From Mesorhizobium caraganae (GTDB lineage Bacteria > Pseudomonadota > Alphaproteobacteria > Rhizobiales > Rhizobiaceae): DNA of 64,000 nucleotides. The notes beneath the pieces are model-generated. The model saw nothing but the letters and a program-made list of their open reading frames with translations, was not told the DNA's origin and searched no databases. How positions within the stretch are numbered: the first letter of the stretch is position 1; each line of letters begins with the position of its first letter. The stretch spans positions 1,240,001-1,304,000 of the forward strand of contig NZ_JAFCGY010000001.1 in NCBI RefSeq assembly GCF_016836705.1, read 5' to 3'. Shown here in pieces: positions 10,001 through 21,503 of the stretch. The position numbers and the translations under genes were made by a program.

Positions 10001-10028
10001 ATTGTACCGTTTGGTACAGTCGGGTCAA
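10001..10028 (-). promoter_or_regulatory. Promoter with embedded TetR-type operator
   Basis: Read on the minus strand: TTGACC (10023-10028), a 16-bp spacer and TACAAT (10001-10006), a good sigma-70 promoter for the DUF1348-TetR operon. The inverted repeat TGTACC-GTTT-GGTACA (10003-10018) covers the spacer and the -10 box. A repressor bound there would block RNA polymerase directly. Confidence 0.75.
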
Positions 10029-10055
10029 GGCCAATGGTCAAAGGCCTGAGTTAGG

Positions 10056-12788
10056 CTAGGGTTTCCCCGCCAGCCCCTTCAGCCGGTAGAGCGCCTCCAG
10101 CGCCTCGCGCGGCGTCATCTCGTCGGGGTTGATCTCGCCGATTGCAGCGCCGAGAGCATCGCTCTTCGCCGGCTTGGGCGCTTCCCGCCTCGCCGCCACC
10201 GAAAACAGCGGCAGATCGTCTACAAGCCGGTTGGCCTTGCCCGAAACCTCGCCTTCTTCCAACTGGTGCAGCACCTCCTTCGCGCGACCGACGACTGCCT
10301 CGGGCAGTCCGGCCAAGCGGGCTACTTGCACGCCGTAGGAACGGTCGGCGGCACCCTTGCCGACCTCGTGCAGGAAGACCACGTCGCCTTCCCATTCCTT
10401 GACCCGCATGGTGACATTGGAGAGGCGTGGCAGTTTGCCGGACAGCGCCGTCATCTCATGGAAATGGGTGGCAAAGATCGCCCGGCAGCGGTTCTTCTCA
10501 TGCAGGTACTCGACCGCCGCCCAGGCAATCGACAGGCCGTCGAAAGTGGCGGTGCCGCGGCCGATCTCATCCAGTATCACCAGCGCCCGTTCGCCGGCCT
10601 GGTTGAGGATCGCCGCCGTCTCGACCATCTCGACCATGAAGGTCGAGCGGCCGCGCGCCAGATCGTCCGAGGCGCCGACGCGCGAGAACAGCCGGTCGAC
10701 AACGCCGATATGGGCCGACGTCGCCGGCACGAAGGAGCCGGTCTGGGCGAGGATTGCGATCAGCGCGTTTTGCCGCAGGAACGTCGACTTGCCGCCCATG
10801 TTCGGGCCGGTCAAGAGCCAGATGGCGCCGGCTTTGGCGCCGCCTTGCGGCGACAGATCGCAATCATTGGCAACGAACGGCCCTTCGCCCGAGCGCCGCA
10901 GCGCCTGTTCCACCACCGGATGGCGCCCGCCTGCAATATCAAAGGCAAGGCTGGAATCGACCAGCGGCCGGCACCAGGCTTCGCTCTCCGACAACAGTGC
11001 AAGGGCTGCCGACACGTCGAGCACGGCGAGCGCATCGGCGCCGGCGCGGATTTTTTGCGCCTCGCCGACCGCTTCAGCCGTCAGCGTGTCGAAGGCGGCA
11101 AGCTCGATGCTCAGCGCCCGGTCGGCGGCATTGGCGATCTTGGTCTCGAGTTCGGCAAGCTCGGTCGTGGTGAAACGCATGGCGTTGGCCATGGTCTGGC
11201 GATGGATGAAGCGCGCCTTGGCGCCGTCGCTGCCGGTCATGATCGAGTGGTGGTTGGCGGTGACCTCGATGTAATAACCCAGCACGTTGTTGTGCCGGAT
11301 TTTTAGCGAGCGGATGCCGGTCTCCTCGATCAGCGAGCGTTCCAGCCCGGCTATGACCTTGCGTGACTCATCGCGCAAGGCCCGCATCTCGTCGAGTTCG
11401 GCATGGTAGCCGCCGCGCACGAAGCCGCCGTCACGCCTGAGCAACGGCAGTTCCTCGCCGAGCGCTTGCGTCAGATGCTGGGCCAGCGCGCTCGGCAGCG
11501 CTTGAATAGCAGCAAGGGCTTCCGCCAATTCATGCGGCAAACTAGTGGTCGCAAAGATTTCGGCGATCGCGCCCGCCGCCTCGAAACCGGCGCGTAGCGC
11601 GCCGAGGTCGCGCGGGCCGCCACGGTTGAGCGCCAGCCTGGACAGCGCGCGCGGCATATCGGCGACGCTTTTCAGGCTTGAGCGCACCGCCTGGCAAAGC
11701 TGTGTCTCCGCACGGAAGAACGACACCGAATCGAGCCTGGCCGCAATCGCCGCCGGATCGGTCAGCGGCGCCATCAGCCGGTCGGCCAGCAGTCTGGCGC
11801 CGCCGCCGGTCACCGTGCGGTCGATCGCCTTGAACAGCGAGCCGTCGCGGCTGCCGGACAGCGTGCGCAGCAACTCCAGATTACCGCGCGTCGCCGGATC
11901 GATGAACAGCGTCGAGCCCTGCTCCTCGCGTTCGGGGCGTGACAGCGGCGGCCGCTCGGCCTTCTGCGTCTTTTCGACATAGGCAATGGCGCCGGAGATC
12001 GCCGACAATTCGGCGCGCGAGAAGGCGCCGAAACTGTCCGGCGTCGCCACCTCGAAGAAACGCGCGATGCGCCCCGCGGCGGAAGCCGAATCGAACAGCG
12101 ACGGCGGCTGCGGACTGGCGACGCGGCCGATGACGTCGAACACCGCTTTCAGCTCGGGATCGTAAAATACCGGCTCGGCGACAATCAGCTCGCGCGGATC
12201 GACGCGAAACACATCGGCCAGCAGGCGGTCGGCCGTGGTCTCGGCGACGCGAAAAACGCCGGTCGAGATCTCGATCCAGGCCAGCGCAAAGGCGTGTTCG
12301 CTGCCGCTGCCCTTCACTCGTCCCAACGCCATCAGGAAGCTTGATTCCGATGGCGCCAGCAGTTTGTCCTCGGTGATGGTGCCGGGCGTGACCAGCCGCA
12401 CCACGTCGCGGCGCACCACCGATTTGCCGCCGCGCTTCCTGGCTTCCGCCGGATCCTCGATCTGCTCGCAGACGGCAACGCGAAATCCCTGGCCGATCAG
12501 TTTCTGAAGATAGTCGTCGGCCGCATGCACCGGCACGCCGCACATAGGAATGTCATGGCCCTGGTGCTTGCCGCGCTTGGTCAAGACGATGCCCAGCGCC
12601 CGGCTCGCCTTCTCGGCATCGTCGAAGAACAGCTCGTAGAAATCGCCCATGCGGTAGAACAGCAGCGAATCCGGGTTCGCCGCCTTGATCTCGATATACT
12701 GCTCCATCATCGGCGTGACGCTGCCGGAGGCGGGCGCCGACGGTGTCACCTCGGGGGCGTCGGTTTCTGCTGAAGTGTGCATGTTCAT
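10056..12788 (-). CDS. mutS: DNA mismatch repair protein MutS
   Basis: Mismatch recognition ATPase of 910 residues. The mismatch-reading Phe-x-Glu appears in [12 protein letters not shown] near the N-terminus; [20 protein letters not shown] is the standard domain I entry. The ATPase carries the P-loop [13 protein letters not shown], the Walker B/signature region [18 protein letters not shown] and the late [11 protein letters not shown] roughly 25-residue Ala/Pro-rich N-terminal extension is common in alphaproteobacterial MutS. It lies divergent to the malic enzyme gene, a pairing seen in other rhizobia. Confidence 0.97.
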   Translation of the reverse strand: MNMHTSAETDAPEVTPSAPASGSVTPMMEQYIEIKAANPDSLLFYRMGDFYELFFDDAEKASRALGIVLTKRGKHQGHDIPMCGVPVHAADDYLQKLIGQGFRVAVCEQIEDPAEARKRGGKSVVRRDVVRLVTPGTITEDKLLAPSESSFLMALGRVKGSGSEHAFALAWIEISTGVFRVAETTADRLLADVFRVDPRELIVAEPVFYDPELKAVFDVIGRVASPQPPSLFDSASAAGRIARFFEVATPDSFGAFSRAELSAISGAIAYVEKTQKAERPPLSRPEREEQGSTLFIDPATRGNLELLRTLSGSRDGSLFKAIDRTVTGGGARLLADRLMAPLTDPAAIAARLDSVSFFRAETQLCQAVRSSLKSVADMPRALSRLALNRGGPRDLGALRAGFEAAGAIAEIFATTSLPHELAEALAAIQALPSALAQHLTQALGEELPLLRRDGGFVRGGYHAELDEMRALRDESRKVIAGLERSLIEETGIRSLKIRHNNVLGYYIEVTANHHSIMTGSDGAKARFIHRQTMANAMRFTTTELAELETKIANAADRALSIELAAFDTLTAEAVGEAQKIRAGADALAVLDVSAALALLSESEAWCRPLVDSSLAFDIAGGRHPVVEQALRRSGEGPFVANDCDLSPQGGAKAGAIWLLTGPNMGGKSTFLRQNALIAILAQTGSFVPATSAHIGVVDRLFSRVGASDDLARGRSTFMVEMVETAAILNQAGERALVILDEIGRGTATFDGLSIAWAAVEYLHEKNRCRAIFATHFHEMTALSGKLPRLSNVTMRVKEWEGDVVFLHEVGKGAADRSYGVQVARLAGLPEAVVGRAKEVLHQLEEGEVSGKANRLVDDLPLFSVAARREAPKPAKSDALGAAIGEINPDEMTPREALEALYRLKGLAGKP

Positions 12789-13046
12789 GCCGGCACGCTA
12801 GCAGATGTGGCCGAGCGGTTTAATGCCGGCGGCGTCGAAAACAGGGGACGACCGGGCCCTCAGTGACGGCTTGCGGCAAGTCTGTGCCGCCGCCAACTCG
12901 ACGTTGCCCGAGTTCGAGAGATTTAGCGCGGCCGGGTGTGAAGATCGCTTGGCGGTTTACAGCGGTGGCGTGTAGCCTTAATCCGGAAGGTCAAAAACAC
13001 GCACCCGTCTCAAGGGTCCGGCATCGGCGAGGAAATCAAAAGCATC

Positions 13047-15326
<2,280 letters not shown>

Positions 15327-15332
15327 CGAGCG

Positions 15333-15360
15333 GTCCGCGCCGCGGACTGTCTTTATTCTT
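15333..15360 (+). terminator. Possible terminator after malic enzyme
   Basis: A short GC stem (GTCCGCG / CGCGGAC, 15333-15347) followed by TGTCTTTATTCTT. The loop is very small and the U-tract interrupted, so this is only a weak intrinsic terminator candidate. Confidence 0.35.
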
Positions 15361-15535
15361 GCTTGGGCAGAGTCGCTGGCGTTGGCAGCGGCTCGTGTCG
15401 CCGAACGCTTGCACCGATGGCCCATTCGCGCCGCTCCATAAGAGATTGATAATATTCAGCTGATATAGAACCCTTCTCGCCGACTTGCCGTTAAGGCATC
15501 TACGGCGCGCTCAGACCGCTAACGGGGGTGCGGCC

Positions 15536-16609
15536 ATGAAGCATGACGGGGTTTCTGCATCCGCGGTTGGCCAGGGGGTCTACCACGACGAGCGGCTCGA
15601 CGCGCTGCTCAGCATCACCGGCCGCATGGACGGTTATCTCTACCGTTGCCGCAACGATGCGTCCTACACCATGCTCTATATCAGCGACGGCATTTTCACC
15701 GTCAGCGGTTATCGGCCGAGCGATTTCATCCACAACGCGGTGCGCGACTACGTCTCGGCCATCCATCCGGATGATCTTGCCGCCGTCTATGCCGCCGTCG
15801 ACACCGCGCTCGAGGCGCGCTGCAACTGGAACGTCGACTACCGCATCGTGCCGCAGGTCGGCGAGCCGCTCTGGGTCCGCGAGATCGGCGGCGGCGTCTG
15901 GGACGAGGCCGGCGAACTGGAATTCCTGGAAGGCTTCGTCGTCGACATTAGCGACCGCAAGGTCGTCGAGGATCTCAACGCCGAGCTGCTTTTGGAGCTG
16001 AAGGCCGCCAATGAGGAGCTCTCCGCGCAAAAGCGCGAGATCGAGCTCGCCAAACAGCAGAGCGACCATTCGGCCAACCACGACGCGTTGACCGACCTGC
16101 CCAACCGGCGCGCCTTCCACAACGAGCTGAAATCGGTGATCGACCGGTGCGCCGGCTCCGGCGACGCGGCGGGCCTTCTGTTCATCGACCTCGACCGCTT
16201 CAAGGAGGTCAACGACACGCTCGGCCACGAGGCCGGCGATGCGTTGCTGCAGCGCGTGTCGGACAAGCTTCGTGCCATCCTGCGCAGCGCTGATTTCGTC
16301 GCGCGCCTTGGCGGCGACGAGTTCGCCTTCCTGTTTTCGGGGAACGCGGAGCAGGCCAGGGAGAAGGCCGTGCGCGTGGCGGAGCGCGTGCTTGAGCGGC
16401 TGCGCATCAAGGTTCCCGCTCCGGGTGGCGACATCCATGTCGGCTGCACTGTCGGCGTTGCGATCTATCCGACGGAGGCTGCCGATCCGGACGCGCTGGT
16501 CGCGCTCGCCGACCGGCTCATGTACATCGGCAAGAAAAACGGTCGCGACCGGCTGGTCACCACCGACGCTTTGGGGTCCGAAGCCGGGGAGCTTCGCCAA
16601 TCCGCCTGA
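15536..16609 (+). CDS. PAS-GGDEF diguanylate cyclase
   Basis: Predicted cyclic-di-GMP synthase of 357 residues without transmembrane segments. A PAS domain (about 25-145, with HPDDLAAVY and WVREIGGGVW) is linked by a coiled coil (LNAELLLELKAANEELSA) to a GGDEF domain. The active site reads GGDEF at about 259-263, and the inhibitory I-site RSAD lies exactly five residues upstream, so both activity and product inhibition are expected. The ATG at 15536 with a GGGGG stretch upstream was preferred to a TTG 17 codons earlier. The PAS ligand is unknown. Confidence 0.9.
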   Translation: MKHDGVSASAVGQGVYHDERLDALLSITGRMDGYLYRCRNDASYTMLYISDGIFTVSGYRPSDFIHNAVRDYVSAIHPDDLAAVYAAVDTALEARCNWNVDYRIVPQVGEPLWVREIGGGVWDEAGELEFLEGFVVDISDRKVVEDLNAELLLELKAANEELSAQKREIELAKQQSDHSANHDALTDLPNRRAFHNELKSVIDRCAGSGDAAGLLFIDLDRFKEVNDTLGHEAGDALLQRVSDKLRAILRSADFVARLGGDEFAFLFSGNAEQAREKAVRVAERVLERLRIKVPAPGGDIHVGCTVGVAIYPTEAADPDALVALADRLMYIGKKNGRDRLVTTDALGSEAGELRQSA

Positions 16610-16655
16610 GCGAAGCGCTCATCGCGACGACACAGCAACGCCCGGTGCTCGAATG

Positions 16656-16690
16656 AAAAAGGCCCGCAGCGTGCGCTGCGGGCCTTTTTT
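16656..16690. terminator. Bidirectional intrinsic terminator
   Basis: A perfect 10-bp stem (GGCCCGCAGC / GCTGCGGGCC) with loop GTGC, preceded by AAAAA and followed by TTTTTT. It lies between the convergent GGDEF and porin genes and can end transcripts from both sides. Confidence 0.92.
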
Positions 16691-16705
16691 GTCGAGATCG
16701 ATCAA

Positions 16706-17875
16706 TCAGAACGAGCGCTGGAAGCGGAGGATACCGCCGAGGCTGCTCTTCTTGTTGGCCTTGGTCCAGTTGTTGAAGTCTGCGTCGCCGAATTTGCCGG
16801 CATTGAGGTAATCAACTTCGGCCGTAACGGTGAAGCCAGGCACAACGGTATAGGCAACGTTCGCGGCAACACCGAGATTCTTCCAGTCGTCATAGGAGAC
16901 CTGGGCGTTGAACGCAGTCTTTTCGTTGAACTTGTAGGTGCCGCCGCCCCAGATGGCCCAGTTGCCGCCCCACTGCTTGTAGAAGCCGCGACCGTGAGCG
17001 TCGATGGCATTGCCCGCGTCGTCGGTGAGGTTGTCGTCGGTGCCGTAGCCGCCCATGACGAACAGCGAGAACTCCTTGCTGACATTGACGTCCAAACGGA
17101 CCTTGCCCGCCACTTCCTCGTAGTTGCTGTCATAGGCGACGACGCCCGAAAGCGAACCCCAGTCGCCCTTGTACTTCAAGCCGCCGACGACATGCGGAAC
17201 GTAACTGTCGATGGTGCCAACCGCGCCGGCACCTTCTTCGAGCGAAACCACTCCGGAAAATCCGTTGCCTGCATCGAAGTAGTACTGAACGACGTTGCTT
17301 TCCTGTCCGCCGTACGGAACCAGCGTATCCTGGATGACGGCGCCGGCATAGTTCGTGAACGTATCGAAAGCCGTGTCGTCCTTACCGACGCGCAGGCCAC
17401 CAAGTTGAATGTAGGCGTAGCGCAGCGACAGCGACTTGTTGCGGCCCTGCCAGTCGTTGGCATTGGAAGCGTCTTGATCAAGATAGTCGCCGTTGCTGTT
17501 GCCGAAGTTGAAACGGGTCTCGGTGTAAGTCTTCAAGGTGCCGAGTTCGGTTTCCTGGCCTGTCCAGGTCTTCAGCGTGAAACGGGCGTTCTTGGAGTAG
17601 CTCGAATGCGTGTCACCATCCTGATGGTCAGGGACATGGTTGGCGCCATCGAACGAGCCGGAATCACCGACGCCGATGTCGTAACGGACATAGCCGCCGA
17701 TGCGCAGGCAGGTTTCGGTGCCGGGGATGTAGAAATAGCCGGCGCCGTAGACATCGCAGATCTTGACGTATTCGGCCGGTTCCGGCTCGGCGACGACGAC
17801 CGCGTCGGCGGCGCGCGCGCCCGAAACCGCGACCAGGGCCGCGGCGGAGCCGAGAAGAAGGCTCTTGATGTTCAT
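16706..17875 (-). CDS. Rhizobial-type porin
   Basis: An outer-membrane beta-barrel porin of 389 residues, related to the Omp2/RopA family of Rhizobiales. A cleavable signal peptide (MNIKSLLLGSAAALVAVSGA) is followed by the family segment VKICDVYGAGYFYIPGTETC and LRIGGYVRYDIG. The strands alternate hydrophobic and polar residues, and the chain ends in Phe (GGILRFQRSF), the normal sorting signal for barrel assembly. It has its own terminator and a long AT-rich upstream region, so it is probably a single-gene unit with regulated expression. Confidence 0.92.
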   Translation of the reverse strand: MNIKSLLLGSAAALVAVSGARAADAVVVAEPEPAEYVKICDVYGAGYFYIPGTETCLRIGGYVRYDIGVGDSGSFDGANHVPDHQDGDTHSSYSKNARFTLKTWTGQETELGTLKTYTETRFNFGNSNGDYLDQDASNANDWQGRNKSLSLRYAYIQLGGLRVGKDDTAFDTFTNYAGAVIQDTLVPYGGQESNVVQYYFDAGNGFSGVVSLEEGAGAVGTIDSYVPHVVGGLKYKGDWGSLSGVVAYDSNYEEVAGKVRLDVNVSKEFSLFVMGGYGTDDNLTDDAGNAIDAHGRGFYKQWGGNWAIWGGGTYKFNEKTAFNAQVSYDDWKNLGVAANVAYTVVPGFTVTAEVDYLNAGKFGDADFNNWTKANKKSSLGGILRFQRSF

Positions 17876-18255
17876 TTTCTTGAATCTCCAGTCAAAGGTT
17901 CAAAATCAGGTCGGACATGGCTCCAAGGCCTGCCGATTCACCCCATATTGAAAGCCGCGCATCGCGCCGCGCTCTCGCCTTCGACATGGCCTATGCCATG
18001 GCGGCGATCAACAGAGATTGTGTCGGGAACGCAGTTTTTGGACTCTTCGAAAAGTATTGTTGCGCAATTATCACGTCATATATTTGACAATATGGCACAA
18101 ATGGCACAAACTGCACATAAGAGACGGAGATATATGGAGATATATGGCACAGAGCGCCCTTCGAATTCAACTATGACTGTTTTGTGAAATTTATTTACCT
18201 GGCTTAGTACTGCCAAAGGCGCGAACAGCTGGTCGTTCTCGATCGAGGTGGAAAA
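17876..18255. promoter_or_regulatory. AT-rich region upstream of the porin, with short repeats
   Basis: No gene is seen in these 380 bases. The stretch 18040-18200 is clearly AT-richer than its surroundings and contains repeated short motifs: ATGGCACAA at 18092-18100 and 18102-18110 (partly repeated as CTGCACATA), and GGAGATATAT twice in tandem (18126-18145) followed by a third GGCACA. These look like arrayed regulator or nucleoid-protein sites controlling the porin on the minus strand. A precise promoter cannot be fixed by eye. Confidence 0.5.
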
Positions 18256-18969
18256 TCAGGTCGTCGCAAATCCGCGCGCGACCAGCACGACTTCCTGCAC
18301 CATGTCTTGCTTGAGCATCTCGATCGGAACGCGGCCGCCAAGTTCCGGCGCGGCGCGGGTCAGCCAGAACCAGGCAAGCCTCGGATTGACGATCTCCGAC
18401 AGCACTGCTCTGATACCTGCCGCCGGCCTGCCGTCGACGAACTGGGCCAGCGGGAAGACATGCTTGCGGCCGCCCTTGCGCAGCGCAATGACCTCGCTGC
18501 GCCGCTGCCAGCGATGCAGCGTCGAGCGCGGGATGCGAAATTTCTCCTCCAGATAGGTCGACCCGGCGACTTCGCCGGCCCAGTCCTCGATCAGCATCGA
18601 CTGAAGCATCCGCTCCCCGGGTTGGGGAGATGCGGCCTTGTCTGCATCGGCTGCAGGAGCTGGCTCGTCAACCGCGGCTGGATTGCGAGGCGCCGTAGCT
18701 CGGCGCGCGGCCTTGTCCACCATCGACTGGACGAATTCGGTAGCGAATGCGGTCCATTCGCCTCTGACGGTATCGATGGCGAGCCGCTGTGTCTGCGAAA
18801 GGAAAGTCAAGGCGGCGGCGATGCTGCCGGCAACGGCGCCGGCCGAAGCCAATGCCTGCGGATCCAGGGCTATGCCGTGCTGGACCAGCGCCTGCTGCAC
18901 CGCCTCGGCCACGAGGCCAGCCAGGGCCTCCTGCGAGATTCCGTCCGTCGGGGTCTGAAATCTGGTCAT
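18256..18969 (-). CDS. Putative DNA-binding protein with MbcA/ParS antitoxin-like C-terminus
   Basis: A 237-residue protein not closely recognised. Residues 1-90 are Ala-rich and helical, 90-125 is a Pro/Ala linker, and 125-237 looks like a DNA-binding unit: a helix-turn-helix-like segment (KFRIPRSTLHRWQRRSEV), a basic wing (RKGGRKHVFPLAQFVDGR), and a tail NPRLAWFWLTRAAPELGG then RVPIEML. That tail resembles the W...P...LGGR-P-LE pattern of the Xre/MbcA/ParS toxin-binding domain. No RES-type toxin lies beside it, so it may be a free-standing regulator. The family link is an inference from pattern only. Confidence 0.6.
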   Translation of the reverse strand: MTRFQTPTDGISQEALAGLVAEAVQQALVQHGIALDPQALASAGAVAGSIAAALTFLSQTQRLAIDTVRGEWTAFATEFVQSMVDKAARRATAPRNPAAVDEPAPAADADKAASPQPGERMLQSMLIEDWAGEVAGSTYLEEKFRIPRSTLHRWQRRSEVIALRKGGRKHVFPLAQFVDGRPAAGIRAVLSEIVNPRLAWFWLTRAAPELGGRVPIEMLKQDMVQEVVLVARGFATT

Positions 18970-19226
18970 ACATCTGTCTTGCTGGCCACGCGCTCTCCTC
19001 CCAGGCTGCGGCCGGTTGTTGAATGGCTACAACGGAAAGCGGAAAGCGCGGTGACAACAGGCGCAGCGACCTGACCGGTTGCTGTCTTGCATTTGGACAC
19101 CCCAACTGTCTGTGGGCGTCCCGAAATGTCAGTCGCGAGACGCCTCACTGTGCATGTAGGAGGCCTCTGTGACGGGCGCACGACAGAGACGTCGTTTGAC
19201 GCCTCGCCAGAGGTGACGCAGCGGGA

Positions 19227-20222
19227 CTACAGCAGCCCGGCCAGTTGGGCCGCGCTGCGCAAGTTCTGCCGCGGTCGCGGCCCGAGCTGCTGGATCACCA
19301 GCCCGGCAGCGAGCGAGCCGAGATCGCCGCAATCCTTCAGGCTGCGCCCGGCCGTATAGCCGTAGAGGAAACCGGCGGCATAGAGGTCGCCGGCGCCGGT
19401 GGTGTCGACCAGTTCGCGGATCGTCGTCGCCTGGATGGTGACGGTCTCGTCGCCGCGCACGATCACCGAGCCCTTTTCGGAGCGGGTGACGGCGGCGATC
19501 TTGCAGTCCTTGCGGATAGCCTCCAGCGCTTCGTCGAAGGACTTGGTCTGGTAGAGCGATTTGATCTCGTGGCTGTTGGCAAAGACGATGTCGACGGTGC
19601 CCGAGCGCATCAGCTCAAGGAACTCCTCCCGGTAGCGGTCGACGCAGAACGAGTCCGACAGCGTCATCGACACTTCGCGTCCGGCGGCGTGCGCCAGCTT
19701 CGCCGTCTGCCGGATCGCCTCCTTGGCGCGCGGCGGATCCCACAGATAGCCCTCGAAATAGGTCACCTTGGCGCCGGATGCCTTATCGGCCTCGACGTCT
19801 TCCGGCCCGAGTTCGACGCAGGCGCCGAGATAGGTGTTCATCGAGCGCTCGCCGTCGGGGGTGACGAAGATCATCGAGCGCGCCGTCGGCGGCTGGCCTT
19901 CGAGCGGTTTGGTATCGAAGGCAACGCCCTGGGCATGGATGTCATGGGCATAGATTTCGCCGAGCGGATCGTTCGACACCTTGCCGAAGAAGGCGGCGCG
20001 GCCGCCGAAACTGGCGACGCCCGCCGCCGTGTTGCCGGCGCTGCCGCCGGAGGCCTCGATCGCCGGGCCCATGCGGCTGTAGAGCAGCTCGGCGCGCCTG
20101 GTGTCGATGAGGTTCATCGCACCCTTGATGATGCCGTTGGTCTCGAGAAAAGCGTCGTCGCACTGGGCGATGATGTCGACAATGGCATTGCCGATGCAAA
20201 GCACGTCATAATCCGGCATCAA
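19227..20222 (-). CDS. PfkB-family adenosine kinase
   Basis: A ribokinase/PfkB sugar or nucleoside kinase of 331 residues. Motif 1 (GGSAGNTAAGVASFGGRAAF, about 59-78) and motif 2 (DTTGAGDLYAAGFLYG, with the catalytic Asp) are complete. The overall pattern, starting YDVLCIGNAIVDIIAQ, fits the adenosine kinase-like branch annotated in alphaproteobacteria, which phosphorylates adenosine or related nucleosides for salvage. A second Met directly after the first makes the start uncertain by one codon. The 257 bases to the next gene downstream hold nothing recognisable. Confidence 0.88.
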   Translation of the reverse strand: MMPDYDVLCIGNAIVDIIAQCDDAFLETNGIIKGAMNLIDTRRAELLYSRMGPAIEASGGSAGNTAAGVASFGGRAAFFGKVSNDPLGEIYAHDIHAQGVAFDTKPLEGQPPTARSMIFVTPDGERSMNTYLGACVELGPEDVEADKASGAKVTYFEGYLWDPPRAKEAIRQTAKLAHAAGREVSMTLSDSFCVDRYREEFLELMRSGTVDIVFANSHEIKSLYQTKSFDEALEAIRKDCKIAAVTRSEKGSVIVRGDETVTIQATTIRELVDTTGAGDLYAAGFLYGYTAGRSLKDCGDLGSLAAGLVIQQLGPRPRQNLRSAAQLAGLL

Positions 20223-20278
20223 TGTCTCCGCCTTGGAATCTGCCGGCTTTCTGCCACGCCGGCCGGGCGCGGGTCTAG

Positions 20279-20370
20279 ACCATGATCCCGAAAAGTGGAA
20301 CCCGGTTTTCGGACAAGATCGTGGTCAAACAAAAATAGAGCCGCGTCCCGATGTAATCGGGACGGGTTTT
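20279..20370. repeat. Rhizobial palindromic intergenic repeat plus hairpin
   Basis: An inverted repeat, ACCATGATC (20279-20287) against GATCGTGGT (20317-20325), encloses CCGAAAA / TTTTCGG, the pattern of the short RIME-like repeats widespread in Rhizobiales. It is followed by a separate perfect 9-bp hairpin CGTCCCGAT-GTA-ATCGGGACG (20344-20364) with a GGTTTT tail. Both lie between the divergent kinase and EamA genes. Confidence 0.7.
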
Positions 20371-20504
20371 GCCTAGCCGTCAAATCGAACTGGACCATGC
20401 GCACTGTGGTGATGTGCGGCTACAGTTGTGTCGTCATCGAAGCATTTCCTCCCCGCAGCGGATTAGAGGAACTTCGATCACAGCAGCTGAAGGCACTGAC
20501 AGGC

Positions 20505-21407
20505 ATGCAAGCAAAGACCGACATGACCACCGAACTGGCGCTGCTTGGCGCGCTGGCCGCTCTGTGGGGCGCGTCCTATACGTTCATCAAGATCGGTGTC
20601 GAGACGATCCCGCCGATCACCTTCATAGCAGCCAGAACCTTGATCGCCGGCGGCATCCTGCTCGCGCTGATCCGCTGGCGCGGCCTCGCCATGCCGAAGG
20701 ACAGCGCGACCTGGTGGCGTTTCATGGTCCAGGCCTGCCTCAACAGCGTCGTGCCGTTCACGCTGATCGCCGCCGCCGAGCGCTCCATCGATGCCGGCCT
20801 TGCTACCATCCTCAACGCGACATCGCCGATCTTCACCTTCCTGCTGACCGCGCTCATCACCCGCCACGAGCAGGTGACCGCACGCAAGCTGTTCGGCGTC
20901 GGCGCCGGCATTGCCGGCATTTGCCTGATCGTCGGCACCCAGGCGCTTGGCGGGCTCGGCCATCAATTGTGGGCGCAGTTTGCGGTTGTCGCGGCGACCG
21001 TCTGCTATGCCGGCGCTGCCATTTTCGGCCGCGGCTTTAGGGGACTCGACCCGATGCTCCCGGCCGCCGGCTCGATGCTGTGCGGCGCGGTCATCCTCGT
21101 ACCCTTGAGCCTGGTGGTCGACCGCCCGTGGACGCTGGCGCCTTCGATGGCGTCCATCCTGGCCCTGCTGGCCTTGTCGGTGTTCTCCACGGCGCTGGCC
21201 TTCTGCATATTCTTCCGTCTCATCCACACGCTTGGTTCGGTCGGCACCACATCGCAGGCCTATCTGCGCGTGCCGATCGGCGTCGGCATCGGTGTCCTGT
21301 TCCTCGGCGAGAGCCTCGGGCCGACGGCGTTCTGGGGCATGGGTTGCGTCGTCGCCGGCGTTGCGGCGATGACCATCCCCGCCCGTTCGCCGGCGCTGGC
21401 GCGCTAG
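20505..21407 (+). CDS. EamA-family (DMT) transporter
   Basis: An inner-membrane permease of 300 residues with ten predicted transmembrane segments in two EamA repeats (ALWGASYTFIKIGVETIPP and the later AYLRVPIGVGIGVLFLGES). Drug/metabolite transporters of this type export metabolites or amino acids; the substrate is not readable. The frame is open 70 codons upstream through a repeat element, but the first membrane helix starts right after this Met (MQAKTDMTTELALLGALAAL), which is preceded by GAAGG. Confidence 0.87.
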   Translation: MQAKTDMTTELALLGALAALWGASYTFIKIGVETIPPITFIAARTLIAGGILLALIRWRGLAMPKDSATWWRFMVQACLNSVVPFTLIAAAERSIDAGLATILNATSPIFTFLLTALITRHEQVTARKLFGVGAGIAGICLIVGTQALGGLGHQLWAQFAVVAATVCYAGAAIFGRGFRGLDPMLPAAGSMLCGAVILVPLSLVVDRPWTLAPSMASILALLALSVFSTALAFCIFFRLIHTLGSVGTTSQAYLRVPIGVGIGVLFLGESLGPTAFWGMGCVVAGVAAMTIPARSPALAR

Positions 21408-21503
21408 TTTCTGTCCGGAATTGCGTCCGCTCCAGCAGGCTTGCGGCTGGCCGGGTCTCCGCCTATGTCGGAGATATGAGTTTGTTCCGGGGGTGGAAAC
21501 GCC

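Noticed and set aside
12800..12850. tRNA-Ser/Leu-like sequence (TGTGGCCGAGCGGTTTAA)
   Set aside because: It resembles a D-arm, but no anticodon stem, T-arm or acceptor pairing follows, so it is at most a remnant or chance match.
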